A stretch of 64,000 bases of DNA from Acidimicrobiia bacterium (GCA_027494135.1 JAOSJK010000001.1:909378-973377); one strand, 5' to 3'. Shown: positions 52,223-62,574, numbered from the stretch's first letter. Program-made: numbers and translations. The notes: generated from the sequence alone by a model not told the origin.

Positions 52223-53709
52223 TCCACGACCTCGGTGGCGCCCCCGCCTCCGGCCTCGACTGCGCCCTCGTCTGCGCCCTCGCCCTCGCCCGCGACCGGA
52301 TCTGCGACCTCGTCTGCGCCAACGTCCGCGACCTCGTCGGAGTCCTCGGCGCGGTGGGCGCGGCGCATCTGACGCCGCGCCGCCAGCCCCGAGAACACCG
52401 TCAAGGCGCCACCCAGCCAGAGAGCGAGCCTGACCCCGGGAAGGGCGATCGCCCCACCCGCGACCTCGATCTCGCCGCCGACGGCCGCCTCCGAGATCCG
52501 GTCGAGGAGGTTCGCGAGGAACGGCCCCAGCGTCAGCGCGAGCAGCAGGCAGAACCTGACGACCGTGTAGAGAGTGGCGAAGGTCCGGCCGCGCAGGTCG
52601 TCCTGGACGCTCTCCTGCAGCACGGTGAAGCCGGTCACGTATCCGGCACCGGACGCGGCACCGACGACGACTATCGCCAGCGACGCCGGAGTGAGGGTCG
52701 AGACGGAGGCGGCCAGGACGATCGCGGCGCCGGCGGCGACTATTGCCGCCGTGAAGACCGTCTCACGAGGCACCTTCTGCTGCACCCAGACCAGGGTCAG
52801 GACGCCGATCGCGGCTCCGACACCGAGCGCCGTCATCAGAACCCCGAACCCCGCGCTCCCCCCTCCGAGAACCTGCTTGGCGAAGACCGGTCCGAGCGGG
52901 ACCATCGCGCCACCACCGATGAGGCCACCGGCCAGGCCGACCATCACGCCGCGCACGAGGCTGTGCGAGCGGATGAACTTGAGTCCGTCGACGATGTCGC
53001 GCCCGGTCTGCGTCCAGTCGATCCGTCGCGTCGACGGTCGCTCGCGCTCGGGCAGGCGCAGCCGCGAGATCAGCAGCGCCGACGTGAGGAACGTCAGCGC
53101 GTCGACCCAGATGGCCAGCGACTCCTGGTCGAGGCTGAAGTGGTCGAGCGCGCTGAACCCCCCGAGCCACTCGGCGAGCTTCGCGAGGCCGCCGAAGATG
53201 AGCCCGCCGACGGGGAAGGTCCCGTACGCGGCCACCAGCCCGAGCGAGTTCGCAGCGGCTATGTGGTGCGCCGGCACGACGTTCGGGACCGATGCGTCCT
53301 TCGCCGGGCCCCAGAGCAACGTCAGGACCTCCAGCAGGAACGAGAAGAGGACGAGGCCCGGGAGGCTGTCGAAGAAGGGGAGTAGGACGAGCAGCGCCGC
53401 GCGCCCGATGTCGCACGTGACCATGACGGCCCGGCGGTTCCACCGGTCGATCAGCGCGCCACCTATCGGGGCGAGGAGGAACCCGGGGAGCATCCGGGCG
53501 GTCATGACCAGCCCGACCGCCGTGGCGCTCTCGCTGACCCGGGCGGCCATCGCGAGGATCGCAATGAGCCCGATCCAGTCACCGAGGCTGGAAACGACCT
53601 GCGCGGCGAAGAGCCGTGCGAACGACGGAGTGCCGAAGACCCGGAACGGAGCGGGCGGAATCGCCTGCTCCTCGGGCGTCGGTGGGATGAAGGGTGCCTG
53701 GTCGCTCAC
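52219..53709 (-). CDS. MFS transporter with acidic C-terminal tail
   Basis: 496 residues with about twelve membrane helices, of the MFS_3/enterobactin-exporter-like group (SFARLFAAQVVSSLGDWIGLIAI at the start, PIGGALIDRWNRRAVMVTCDI as the 2-3 loop motif). The last 45 or so residues after RRQMRRAHRAEDSDE are low-complexity Glu/Asp/Gly/Ala. Substrate unknown. It lies between topA and tmk and is coupled to tmk by the ATGA overlap, an arrangement seen in other actinobacteria, so it is probably long resident and not newly acquired. Confidence 0.9.
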   Translation of the reverse strand: MSDQAPFIPPTPEEQAIPPAPFRVFGTPSFARLFAAQVVSSLGDWIGLIAILAMAARVSESATAVGLVMTARMLPGFLLAPIGGALIDRWNRRAVMVTCDIGRAALLVLLPFFDSLPGLVLFSFLLEVLTLLWGPAKDASVPNVVPAHHIAAANSLGLVAAYGTFPVGGLIFGGLAKLAEWLGGFSALDHFSLDQESLAIWVDALTFLTSALLISRLRLPERERPSTRRIDWTQTGRDIVDGLKFIRSHSLVRGVMVGLAGGLIGGGAMVPLGPVFAKQVLGGGSAGFGVLMTALGVGAAIGVLTLVWVQQKVPRETVFTAAIVAAGAAIVLAASVSTLTPASLAIVVVGAASGAGYVTGFTVLQESVQDDLRGRTFATLYTVVRFCLLLALTLGPFLANLLDRISEAAVGGEIEVAGGAIALPGVRLALWLGGALTVFSGLAARRQMRRAHRAEDSDEVADVGADEVADPVAGEGEGADEGAVEAGGGGATEVVE

Positions 53710-53764
53710 GCGCTCGCCAGACTAGGTGGGCGGGCCGGCCCGCAGAGCGTCCCGCGTCGCGGCG

Positions 53765-56581
53765 TCAGAGGCCGTCGTCCGGGCCCCCACCAGCCGCGTC
53801 GGACTCGGCGGGCCCCACAACCCCTGACTGCGACCCGGCTCCCGCTGCCATCTTCACGGCCTTCTTCGCCGCAATCTCCGCGGCCTTCTTCACGGGCTTC
53901 TTCGCGGCCTTCTTGGCGGGCTTCTTCGCGGCCTTCTTGGCGGGCTTCTTCGCCGCCTTCTTCGCAGTCTTCTTGGCGGGCTTCTTCGCACGCGACGGAC
54001 CGGCCTCGAGACGCGCCCTGAGGAGGGCGACCGCCTCGTCGAGCGTGAGCTCCTCGGGGGTGCGACCCCGCGGGACCGTCGCGTTGGTCGTCCCGTCGGT
54101 GACATACGGCCCGTACCTGCCTTCGAGGACGCGCACCGCGGCACCCGACTCGGGGTGCTCGCCGAGCTCCGCGAGAGGCGGCTTCGCCACTCGGCCGCGC
54201 CCCCGCTTGGGCTGCGCGAGGATCGTCAGGGCCTCTTCCAGCGTCACCGTGAGGAGGAGCTCCTCCGAATCGAGGCTGCGCGAGTCGGTACCCCGCTTCA
54301 GGTAGGGCCCGTATCTCCCGTTCTGCGCGGTGATCTCCTGACCGTCGGCATCGACACCCACTATCCGCGGCAACGAGAGCAGCCCCATCGCGTCTTCGAG
54401 TGAGACGGTGTCCACGGTCATCGACTTGAAGAGAGACGCCCGCCTCGGCTTCTCCTTCGACTCCGGGTCCTGTTCACCGAGCTGCACGTACGGACCGAAG
54501 CGGCCGGTCAGCACATACACGGGCAACCCCGCCTCCGGATCTGTACCGAGCGATCGGGGCCCCTCGGCCTGCCGCGCTATCAGATCCAGTGCGCGCGCGA
54601 CTGTCAGCTCGTCGGGAGGGAGGTCGGGCGGGAGGGAGGCCGTCTCCTCCTCGGCGCGCTGCACGAACGGTCCGTAGCGTCCCACGCGCACCACGACCTC
54701 GTGACCGTCGTCGTCGACCCCGATGGGGACGGTGTTCACCTCGCGCGCGTCGATCGATGCGAGATTCTCCTCGGAGCAGAGCTCCCGTAGGCCCGCCTGC
54801 CCGTTGCCGAAGTAGAAGGAGTGCAACCACTTCTCGGCCTCGCCCTCGCCGCGCGCGATGACGTCGAGCGCCTCCTCCATGGTGGCGGTGAAACCGAAGT
54901 CGACCAAGTGGGCGAAGTGCCGCTCGAGGAGCTGCGTCACGGCGAAGGCCGTCCAGGTGGGTACGAGCGCCGTCCCCTTCTTCCACGCGTAGTCGCGCGC
55001 CTGGATCGTCTCGATGACCGACGCGTACGTCGACGGCCTGCCGATCCCGAGGCGCTCGAGCTCCTTGACCAGCGCGGCCTCGGAGAAGCGCGACGGCGGC
55101 TGGGTCTCGTGGCCGACTGCCTCCAGTGAGTCGCAGCGCACCTGCTCCCCCTCCTCGACACCCGGAAGCCTCGCCTCCTTGTCCTGCGACTCGCCGTCGT
55201 CGACGTCCTCCACGTACGCGCGCCTGAAGCCGAGGAACTCGTACACCTTCCCCGACGCCCTGAATACGGCCTTCTCCCCGGCGTCCGAGGTAGCGCCGAT
55301 CCGCAGCGTCGTGCGGAGCACCTTGGCGTCGGCCATCTGGCTCGCGATCGTGCGGATCCAGACGAGCTCGTACAGGCGCCGTTCATCCCCGTCGAGCTCA
55401 CCCGCGACCTCGCCGGGAGTGCGGATGTGCTCCCCGGCGGGGCGGATCGCCTCGTGCGCCTCCTGGGCGTTCTTCACCTTGGTCGTGTACTTGCGCGCCT
55501 GGTCGGGGAGGTACTCGGCGCCGAAGCGCTCGCTGATGGCCCGTCGGGCCGCGTCGACGGCCTGCCCGGAGAGGCTGGTGCTGTCGGTGCGCATGTAGGT
55601 GATGTACCCGCGCTCGTAGAGCCGCTGGGCAACCGCCATGGTCCGAGCCGACCCGAAGCGCAGCTTGCGACCCGACTCCTGCTGGAGAGTGGAGGTGGTG
55701 AACGGCGCGTACGGCCTCTCGGTCACCCGCTTCGACTCGACTGAGCCGACCGAGAACGTCGCGCCGGCGAGGCGCTCCGCGAGAGCGGTGGCCGCTGCCT
55801 GATCGAGGACCACCACTTCGCGGTCGGCCGCCACGCCGCCGGTGGCCGGGTCGAAGTCGCGGCTCTCGGCGACCCTCCGGCCGTCGAGCTCGGCGAGCGA
55901 GGCACCGAATCCGATCTCGTGGGCCGTCAGCGCGGCCTCGAGATCGAACCACGCACCGCTCCGGAAGGCCATCCGGGCACGCTCACGCTCCACGACGAGT
56001 CGCACCGCGACGCTCTGCACCCGGCCGGCGGAGCGTGCGCCGGTGACCCTCCGCCAGAGCACCGGCGACGTCTCCCACCCGACGATGCGGTCGAGGATCC
56101 GCCTGGCCTCCTGCGCCTCGACGAGCTTCATGTCGAGCTCTCGGGGGCTGGCGAGCGCGTCGCTGATCGCCTGTGGGGTGATCTCGTGAAAGACCATCCG
56201 CCTCACCGGGACCTTCGGCTTCAGAACCTCCACGACGTGCCAGGCGATCGCCTCGCCCTCGCGGTCCTCATCGGTCGCGAGGATTACCTGGTCGACTCCC
56301 TTCAGTGCGCGCCTCAGCTCGGCAACGACCTTCTTCTTGGCCGGCGAGACCACGTAGTACGCGTCGAAGTGGTTCTCCGGGTCGATCCCCATGAGGCGGC
56401 CATGGCTCCCCCGGAGCTCCTCCGGCAGCTCCTCCTTCTTCTGCGGCAGGTCGCGGACGTGGCCGACGCTCGCCTCGAGCACGAAGTCGCCGGCCGAGCC
56501 GACCTGCGCCGCCCCGTCGAGGAAGCGCGCGATGGTCTTCGCCTTGGCGGGCGACTCCACTATCACGAGCGACTTGGTCAA
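53765..56581 (-). CDS. topA: DNA topoisomerase I
   Basis: Type IA topoisomerase relaxing negative supercoils. About 938 residues. TOPRIM domain LVIVESPAKAKTI ... ATDEDREGEAIAWH; catalytic Tyr in YITYMRTDSTSLS; C-terminal repeats with GRYGPYVTDG-type motifs and no zinc fingers. It ends with a Lys-Ala-Pro tail (KKPAKKTAKKAAKK pattern, 53870-54000) as in mycobacterial and Streptomyces TopA, which binds DNA non-specifically. TTG 56581 (TKSLVIVESP) with GAGAGG upstream is chosen; ATG 56671 would add 30 unlikely residues. Divergent from the DedA gene. Confidence 0.94.
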   Translation of the reverse strand: MTKSLVIVESPAKAKTIARFLDGAAQVGSAGDFVLEASVGHVRDLPQKKEELPEELRGSHGRLMGIDPENHFDAYYVVSPAKKKVVAELRRALKGVDQVILATDEDREGEAIAWHVVEVLKPKVPVRRMVFHEITPQAISDALASPRELDMKLVEAQEARRILDRIVGWETSPVLWRRVTGARSAGRVQSVAVRLVVERERARMAFRSGAWFDLEAALTAHEIGFGASLAELDGRRVAESRDFDPATGGVAADREVVVLDQAAATALAERLAGATFSVGSVESKRVTERPYAPFTTSTLQQESGRKLRFGSARTMAVAQRLYERGYITYMRTDSTSLSGQAVDAARRAISERFGAEYLPDQARKYTTKVKNAQEAHEAIRPAGEHIRTPGEVAGELDGDERRLYELVWIRTIASQMADAKVLRTTLRIGATSDAGEKAVFRASGKVYEFLGFRRAYVEDVDDGESQDKEARLPGVEEGEQVRCDSLEAVGHETQPPSRFSEAALVKELERLGIGRPSTYASVIETIQARDYAWKKGTALVPTWTAFAVTQLLERHFAHLVDFGFTATMEEALDVIARGEGEAEKWLHSFYFGNGQAGLRELCSEENLASIDAREVNTVPIGVDDDGHEVVVRVGRYGPFVQRAEEETASLPPDLPPDELTVARALDLIARQAEGPRSLGTDPEAGLPVYVLTGRFGPYVQLGEQDPESKEKPRRASLFKSMTVDTVSLEDAMGLLSLPRIVGVDADGQEITAQNGRYGPYLKRGTDSRSLDSEELLLTVTLEEALTILAQPKRGRGRVAKPPLAELGEHPESGAAVRVLEGRYGPYVTDGTTNATVPRGRTPEELTLDEAVALLRARLEAGPSRAKKPAKKTAKKAAKKPAKKAAKKPAKKAAKKPVKKAAEIAAKKAVKMAAGAGSQSGVVGPAESDAAGGGPDDGL

Positions 56582-56742
56582 GGGAACCCTCTCGATCCGT
56601 TCCGGTGTGTATTCGGCGATCGGGACGGCCACCGTAGCGGCCGTCCCCTCTTTCCGTGATGCCACTCCCACGGCACCCCGGTCAATACGGGTCCCGGAAT
56701 CCTCGCCGCCGGAGAGCCCCGCCGCCGACTCGAACGTCTAAC

Positions 56743-57465
56743 GTGACCGCGGTGCCCCTGCTCGCAGCGCTCGACTTCCTCGACCCCGAGAAGATCCTCG
56801 ACGGGCTCGGGCCATGGGCCACCGCAGGCCTCCTGCTCATCATCTTCGCCGAGTCGGGGCTCCTCATAGGGTTCTTCCTCCCGGGTGACTCCCTGCTCTT
56901 CACCGCAGGGCTCCTCGCCTCCCAGGGGAAGTTCGGCCTGCACTACCCGGTGCTCGCCGCCGGCTGCTTCGTCGCCGCCGTCGCCGGCGACCAGGTCGGG
57001 TACCTGCTCGGGCGGCGCGCCGGCCCGGCGCTCTTCCGGAGGCCCGACTCCCGCATCTTCAGGCAGGAGTACGTGCGCCGCACGAAGGAGTTCTTCGAGC
57101 ACCACGGCCCCAAGACGATCGTCCTGGCGCGCTTCGTACCGATAGTCCGCACGTTCGCACCGATCCTCGCCGGTGTCGGTGACATGCCGTACCGGATCTT
57201 CGTGCGCTACAACGTCGTCGGCGGTCTGCTCTGGGGCACCGGGGTCACGTCGGCCGGCTACATCCTCGGCGAGACCGTTCCGAGCATCGACCGGTACCTG
57301 CTGCCGATAATCGGCCTCATCGTCTTCGCATCCGTGCTCCCACCTCTCATCGAGGTCCGCCGGCACCGCCGTGCCGCCGCTGCGGCGCCGGCAGCGACCG
57401 AGGAGGACGCCGAGGAGGAAGTCGGAGAGCTCGAGCAGATCCTCCACCGCGAGACCGGCGACTGA
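56743..57465 (+). CDS. DedA family membrane protein
   Basis: About 240 residues with five to six hydrophobic segments. The DedA/VTT signatures are clear: GLLIGFFLPGDSLLF, AVAGDQVGYLLGRRAG, and RFVPIVRTFAPILAGVGDMPYRIFVRYNVVGGLLWG with the conserved Arg residues. The family includes undecaprenyl-phosphate and phospholipid scramblases/flippases needed for envelope homeostasis. GTG 56743 is the probable start; GTG 56752 is possible. The C-terminal 45 residues are charged and cytoplasmic. It is convergent with hppA, 28 bases away. Confidence 0.92.
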   Translation: MTAVPLLAALDFLDPEKILDGLGPWATAGLLLIIFAESGLLIGFFLPGDSLLFTAGLLASQGKFGLHYPVLAAGCFVAAVAGDQVGYLLGRRAGPALFRRPDSRIFRQEYVRRTKEFFEHHGPKTIVLARFVPIVRTFAPILAGVGDMPYRIFVRYNVVGGLLWGTGVTSAGYILGETVPSIDRYLLPIIGLIVFASVLPPLIEVRRHRRAAAAAPAATEEDAEEEVGELEQILHRETGD

Positions 57466-57493
57466 TCGCCGGCCCCGCGGATCGTGCAGGTGA

Positions 57494-59884
57494 TCAGGCC
57501 TCGGTCGACACCGCCTCTGCCGGAGCCGAATCGGCGATCGACGCGCCCGAGCGCTTAGAGAACGCGACCGCGCCGATCAGCACGACGAGTGAGACACCGG
57601 CGATCGCGTAGGCACCCGGCTTCGGGTGCGAGATGAGCGGGTTGCTCTCGTCGATGTCCGACATGTTGATCATCGCCGGCAGCGTCAGCAGCGAGACGAG
57701 GTTCATGACCTTGATGAGCGGGTTGAGGGCCGGGCCGGCAGTGTCCTTGAACGGGTCACCGACGGTGTCGCCGATCACCGCGGCCTTGTGCGCCTCGGAG
57801 CCCTTACCGCCGTGGTGTCCGTCCTCGATGTACTTCTTCGCGTTGTCCCACGCGCCACCTGCGTTCGACAGGTAGTTCGCCATGAGCTGCCCGACGAGGA
57901 TGACCGCCGCCAGGAACGCACCGAGTGCCAGATAGCCGATTCCGAAGCCGACGATGACCGGGGCCAGCACTGCGAGCAGAGCGGGGGTTGTGAGCTCGCG
58001 CAGCGAGGCCGCCGTGCAGATGTCGATGACGGGGCCGTAGTCGGGCCGCTTGGTGCCCGCCATGATCTGCCCGTCGGCGAACTGACGGCGCACTTCCTGC
58101 ACGACGGTGCCCGCCGTACGCCCGACCGCCCGGATCGCCAGCGCCGAGAAGAGGAACGGAACGGCGCCACCCAGCAGCAGCCCGATGAAGACCTTCGGGT
58201 CGGCGACGTTGATCGGCATCAGGTCGAACACACCGCGACTCGTCTTCTCCGCGGCCTCGATGATGTCGACCGAGAAGACCTCGTTCACCGCGGTCTCGAT
58301 GAAGCTCGCGAAGAGGGCGACGGCGGCGATCACCGCCGAGCCGATCGCGAATCCCTTCGTCACCGCCTTGGTCGTGTTCCCCACGGCGTCGAGGCTGACC
58401 ATGATCTTCTCGGCCTCGCCTTCGAACTCGCCCGACATCTCTGCGATGCCGGCTGCGTTGTCGGCGACCGGGCCGAAGGTGTCCTCGGAGACGACCACGC
58501 CCGTCGTCGCGAGCATGCCCATGCCGCAGAGCGCCACCAGGTAGAGCGAGAACTGCAGGTTGCCGCCACCGAGGCCGATGGCGGCGCCGATCGCGATCGC
58601 GATCGCGATGATCGCGTAGACCGACGACTCGAGACCGGCCGAGGTACCCGAGAGCACCGTCGTCGCCGGGCCGGTACGGGCGGCGTCTGCGATCTCCTGC
58701 ACAGGGCTGTAGTGCGTTCCCGTGAAGTACTCCGTGAGGCGACTCACCGCCTGCGCGAGGACGAGCCCCACCACCACGGCAGCGACGCAGCGCAGGCCCA
58801 CCTGGCTGAGGGTCGCCCCCTCGGGGTCGCCGACGTACCAGAGGCCGATCGCGCCGACGCCGACGACGGTGATGATGCCCGCCGTCAGGAAGCCGCGGTT
58901 GATGGGCTTCAGGGCGTTCGTCTCGCCCTCCTTGGCCCTCACCGCGTACACGCCGATGATCGAGGCGATGACCCCGACGGCACGCGCCGCCAGCGGGAAG
59001 ACGAGGCCGATCGCCGGATTGACGCCGACCGCGCTGAACGCCGCCACCCCGAGGATGATCGAAGCGACCAGGGTCACCTCGTACGACTCGAAGAGGTCGG
59101 AGGCCATGCCGGCGCAGTCGCCCACGTTGTCGCCGACGTTGTCGGCGATGGTCGCAGGGTTGCGGGGATCGTCTTCGGGTATGCCGGCCTCGACCTTGCC
59201 GACCAGGTCGGCGCCGACGTCGGCGGCCTTCGTGAAGATGCCTCCACCGACTCGGAGGAAGAGGGCGAGCAGCGAGCCGCCGAAGCCGAAGCCCACGAGG
59301 ATCGCCGAGCTGGTGTTCTGGAAGACCGCGATGATCACCGTCGCGCCGGCGAGGCCGAGGCCGACGGTGAACATGCCGGCGACGCCTCCGGTGCGGAAGG
59401 CGACGTGGAGCGCCTTGGGCAGCGAGCCCGAGCGTGCCGCGGCGGCGGTCCTGACATTGCCACGCGTGGCTAGCGTCATGCCGATGTAGCCGGTGAGCCC
59501 CGACATCACACAGCCTGCGATGAACGCGAGCGTGCGCGACAGCCCTGACACCGCGAAGCTGAGCCCGCCGCTGCCGCCGGTGAACGTCTCCGGCTTCGCG
59601 ACTTCCGTGGAAGTGGCGAAGACGACGATCGAGAGGGGCACGAGGATCACGAGGATCGTGCGGAACTGGCGCTTGAGGTACGCCCACGCGCCTTCCTGGA
59701 TCGCCGTCGCGATCTCGATCATCTTCGGAGTGCCCTGGTCGGCGGCGAGCACACCCTTCATCAACGCGAAGCCGACGAGGATCGCGAGGATCGCCGCGAC
59801 GGCCGAGAAGCCGAGGATTGCCCACTCACCCCCGTTCAGCACGAACTCCTGGTAGCCGCCCTCGGCGGCCAGCACTGATGTCAT
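57494..59884 (-). CDS. hppA: membrane-bound proton-translocating pyrophosphatase
   Basis: 796 residues, about sixteen membrane helices, coupling pyrophosphate hydrolysis to proton pumping. The substrate site has GGGIFTKAADVGADLVGKVE, EDDPRNPATIADNVGDNVGDCAGMASDLFESY and, near the C-terminus, AHKAAVIGDTVGDPFKDTAGPALNPLIKV in two pieces. The cation-selectivity segment reads GNTTKAVTKG; Lys and Thr at these positions mark the potassium-independent proton pumps. ATG 59884. It is the last of three minus-strand genes after the regulator; 23 bases separate them. Confidence 0.96.
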   Translation of the reverse strand: MTSVLAAEGGYQEFVLNGGEWAILGFSAVAAILAILVGFALMKGVLAADQGTPKMIEIATAIQEGAWAYLKRQFRTILVILVPLSIVVFATSTEVAKPETFTGGSGGLSFAVSGLSRTLAFIAGCVMSGLTGYIGMTLATRGNVRTAAAARSGSLPKALHVAFRTGGVAGMFTVGLGLAGATVIIAVFQNTSSAILVGFGFGGSLLALFLRVGGGIFTKAADVGADLVGKVEAGIPEDDPRNPATIADNVGDNVGDCAGMASDLFESYEVTLVASIILGVAAFSAVGVNPAIGLVFPLAARAVGVIASIIGVYAVRAKEGETNALKPINRGFLTAGIITVVGVGAIGLWYVGDPEGATLSQVGLRCVAAVVVGLVLAQAVSRLTEYFTGTHYSPVQEIADAARTGPATTVLSGTSAGLESSVYAIIAIAIAIGAAIGLGGGNLQFSLYLVALCGMGMLATTGVVVSEDTFGPVADNAAGIAEMSGEFEGEAEKIMVSLDAVGNTTKAVTKGFAIGSAVIAAVALFASFIETAVNEVFSVDIIEAAEKTSRGVFDLMPINVADPKVFIGLLLGGAVPFLFSALAIRAVGRTAGTVVQEVRRQFADGQIMAGTKRPDYGPVIDICTAASLRELTTPALLAVLAPVIVGFGIGYLALGAFLAAVILVGQLMANYLSNAGGAWDNAKKYIEDGHHGGKGSEAHKAAVIGDTVGDPFKDTAGPALNPLIKVMNLVSLLTLPAMINMSDIDESNPLISHPKPGAYAIAGVSLVVLIGAVAFSKRSGASIADSAPAEAVSTEA

Positions 59885-59907
59885 ATCTGTCTTCCTCGCT
59901 GTTCGGG

Positions 59908-60615
59908 TCAGGCGGACTTCTGTACGTAGACCTGGTTTGCGACGGTGCTGCCGAGCGTGCGGTCGGCTCCATCGACGCGCAGCACGATCGGGCCGTCGAA
60001 GGGGTGCTTCTCGCGCACCTCGACGAGCACGCCGGGGCGCAGACCGAGTGTCCCGAGGAACTCGACGATCTCCCGGACCGGTCGAGCCCGGAACCGCGAC
60101 GACGGCCACGTCGCCAGGTTCCAGCGCGTAGAGGGGCGGGAGGGCCGGGAGGTCGGCGGTCTCCGGTGCCGGTATCGGGAACCCGTGGGGGCAGTCGGCC
60201 GGCCGGTCGAGCGCGACGAAGATGCGGTCCTCGACCTCCTGCGGGAGATCGTGCTCGAAGGAGGTCGCGAGGCGGTCGGCCTCGTTCCAGGCGTATCCGA
60301 GCATGTCGGCGAGGAACCTCTCGACGATCCGGTGACGCCTGATCGAGGCGATCGCGGCGCGCCGGCCGTCGTCGGTGAGCGTCACCCCCGGTAGGGGGTG
60401 TGGTCGACCAGTCCGCGGTCGGCCAGGCGCTTGATCGTGGCGCTGACGGTGCCCGGGGTCAGGGAGAGGGCTTCGGCGAGGTGCCCCGTATGGGCCTCAC
60501 CGCCGTCCTTCGCGAGGCGGTAGATGGCCTTCAGGGCCTCGCGCTCCGACTTCGATGGTACGGGGGCCAGGTCTTCGATGCGCGGGAATCTAGGTTTTGC
60601 ACCCTCAAAATGCAA
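59908..60615 (-). CDS. DtxR/MntR-type metal-dependent repressor, two frameshifts
   Basis: About 235 residues after repair. The N-terminal winged helix has KSEREALKAIYRLAKDGGEAHTGHLAEALSLTPGTVSATIKRLADRGLVDH. A C-run at 60385-60389 has lost a base, after which the dimerisation/metal domain follows (LTDDGRRAAIASIRRHRIVERFLADMLGY, WNEADRLATSFEHDLPQEVEDRI, with the His/Glu ligands). A second break near 60078-60084 leads to the SH3-like domain (REIVEFLGTLGLRPGVLVEVREKHPFDGP). The start is uncertain; TTG 60615 is the first candidate and lies within a dyad. It probably regulates itself or iron/manganese genes. Confidence 0.85.
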
Positions 60616-60618
60616 ACC
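60593..60618. promoter_or_regulatory. AT-rich dyad at the DtxR-type gene start
   Basis: GGTTTTGCA-N9-TGCAAACC, an inverted repeat with one extra T in the left arm, in a locally AT-rich patch of otherwise GC-rich DNA. Its place between the permease end and the regulator start suggests an operator for the regulator itself. It is not an IdeR consensus box. If translation starts at TTG 60615 the dyad overlaps the start, which would instead put the operator in the ribosome-binding region. Confidence 0.35.
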
Positions 60619-60650
60619 GGGAGCCGCTCCTGCCGCCCCGGCGACGCCGC

Positions 60651-62552
60651 TCACTCGATGTGGTACGGAACCGACGTCACGACGGTGCCCTTCCGGAACA
60701 GGAGCCGGCCCTTCAGTATCAGCGCGCTCTGGTTGTGGAGCAGGTGCGCCCACCACGACGAGACGACGAACTCGGGCAGCACGACCGTGATGATGTCGTT
60801 CTCCCAGCGCGCGTCGAGCTCGTCGACGAAGCGCAGGATCGGCCGCGCCAGCTCACGGTAGGGCGAGTGCACGATCTCGAGCGGGATGTCGATGCCTCTC
60901 TCGTCCCACTGCTGCTCGATCCGCTCCTGCTCCTCCTCGTCGGAGGCGATCGTGACCGCCACGAGGTGGTTCGGCGCGAGCGAGCGGGCGTATGCGAGCG
61001 CCTCGAGCACGCCCCGGTGCATCCCTCCGACGAGCACGACCACGGTGTGGTTCATCCGGCGCGGCCTGTAGTCGGCCGGGATCCTCAGACCCGCCGCGAC
61101 TCCGGAGTAGTGGCGCTTGATGCCCTTGAAGAGGAGCACGATCAGGGGGATGACCAACGCAGGGAGCCACGCCCCTTTGTTGAACTTCGTGATCGTCACG
61201 ATGCACAAGACGACGAACGTCGCCGCGGCACCGAAACCGCTGATGGCGGTGCCGACCTTCCAACCCCGCTCCCTGTGTGCGCGCTGGAACCGCACCATTC
61301 CGAGCTGGCTCAGCGTGAACGACGTGAACACCCCTACCGCGTAGAGCGGTATCAGGGCCGTCGTCACCCCGCCGAAGACGACTATCAGGATCGCCGCGGC
61401 GATCGCAAGGAAGACGACGCCGTTCGAGAAGACGAGGCGGTCACCCCGGTTCGCCATCTGGCGCGGCAGGTACCCGTCGCGGGCGATGATCGACGAGAGC
61501 CTCGGGAAGTCGGCGTACGCGGTGTTCGCCGCCAGCACGAGGATCGTTGCCGTAGCGAACTGCAGCAGCACGAAGAGCGGTCCGCTGCCGAAGACCTGGA
61601 GCCCGAGCTGCGCCAGCACCGTGCGGCTGTGCGACGGGTAGGGGTGGAGGTGGTGGGCGAGCAGCGCCGTCCCGAAGAAGAGGCTGCCCAGGATGATCGC
61701 CATCCAGGCGAGGGTCGTCGCGGCGTTCTTCGACTCCGGCCGGCGGAACGCGGGCACACCGTCGGCGATCGCCTCGATCCCCGTCAGCGCAACGGCTCCC
61801 GAAGAGAAGCCCCTGAGGATGTAGAAGAGCCCGAGTGAGCCCCCGGCGTACAGGGTCCCCTCGAAGTGCTTCGGGTCGAACGGCACCTCGTCGATGCCTC
61901 CGAAGGTGCCCGGCGCGTACGACCGGGCCAGGCCGTACGCGAGGAGCCCGGTGAGGGTGAAGATGTAGACGTAGGTAGGGACCGCGAAGATGCGCCCCGA
62001 CTCCTTCACCCCCCGGAGATTGACCAGCGTGATCATCAGGATCAGCCCGAGGGCGAGCGGCACGCGGTGGTCTGCCAGGCCGCGGAACGACGGGATGGAG
62101 ACGATCGCCGCCACACCCGCGGAGATGGAGACCGCGACGGTGAGGATGTAGTCGACGAGTATCGATGCGCCGGCCACGAGGGAGGCGTTGGCACCCAGGT
62201 TCTCCCTGCTCACGACGTAGGACCCACCGCCACCCGGATACGCGTGGATGGTGCGGCGGTACGAGGAGACGACCACCACCAGCAGGACGGCCACCGCCAG
62301 TGCGACCGGGATCAGGACGTCGAGGCCGAGCATCAGGCTCGACGCGCCAACGGCAGTCACGAAGAGGATCTCCTCCGTGGCGTACGCGGTGGACGAGATC
62401 GCGTCGGAGGAGAACACCGCCAGGCCGATGCGCTTCGAGATGCGCTGGTGCTCCAGCTCCGCCGTGGCGAGGGGCCTGCCTACGAAGACCCGCTTCAGTG
62501 ACTTGAACACGCGCTGCCCTGCCCGCCTCGATGGCCGGTCCGGGGTCAGCAT
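60651..62552 (-). CDS. KimA-like APC superfamily permease (potassium importer type)
   Basis: 633 residues: about twelve membrane helices (to about residue 440), then a cytoplasmic C-terminal domain (RMNHTVVVLVGGMHRGVLEALAYARSL ... VVTSVPYHIE). The start LEHQRISKRIGLAVFSSDAISSTAYATEEIL and YPGGGGSYVVSRENLG are hallmarks of the KimA/YdaO branch, which imports potassium with protons and is inhibited by c-di-AMP binding at the C-terminus. The divergent TrkA genes support potassium. ATG 62552 is used; GTG 62666 would add a 38-residue extension made of RFAA repeats encoded by the adjacent minisatellite. Confidence 0.88.
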   Translation of the reverse strand: MLTPDRPSRRAGQRVFKSLKRVFVGRPLATAELEHQRISKRIGLAVFSSDAISSTAYATEEILFVTAVGASSLMLGLDVLIPVALAVAVLLVVVVSSYRRTIHAYPGGGGSYVVSRENLGANASLVAGASILVDYILTVAVSISAGVAAIVSIPSFRGLADHRVPLALGLILMITLVNLRGVKESGRIFAVPTYVYIFTLTGLLAYGLARSYAPGTFGGIDEVPFDPKHFEGTLYAGGSLGLFYILRGFSSGAVALTGIEAIADGVPAFRRPESKNAATTLAWMAIILGSLFFGTALLAHHLHPYPSHSRTVLAQLGLQVFGSGPLFVLLQFATATILVLAANTAYADFPRLSSIIARDGYLPRQMANRGDRLVFSNGVVFLAIAAAILIVVFGGVTTALIPLYAVGVFTSFTLSQLGMVRFQRAHRERGWKVGTAISGFGAAATFVVLCIVTITKFNKGAWLPALVIPLIVLLFKGIKRHYSGVAAGLRIPADYRPRRMNHTVVVLVGGMHRGVLEALAYARSLAPNHLVAVTIASDEEEQERIEQQWDERGIDIPLEIVHSPYRELARPILRFVDELDARWENDIITVVLPEFVVSSWWAHLLHNQSALILKGRLLFRKGTVVTSVPYHIE

Positions 62553-62574
62553 GCCACCGTGCAGGGCGGGCAAC

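Noticed and set aside
53870..54000. Repetitive DNA near the topA 3' end
   Set aside because: It encodes the Lys-Ala-Pro DNA-binding tail normal for actinobacterial TopA, so it is a coding repeat and not a separate element.
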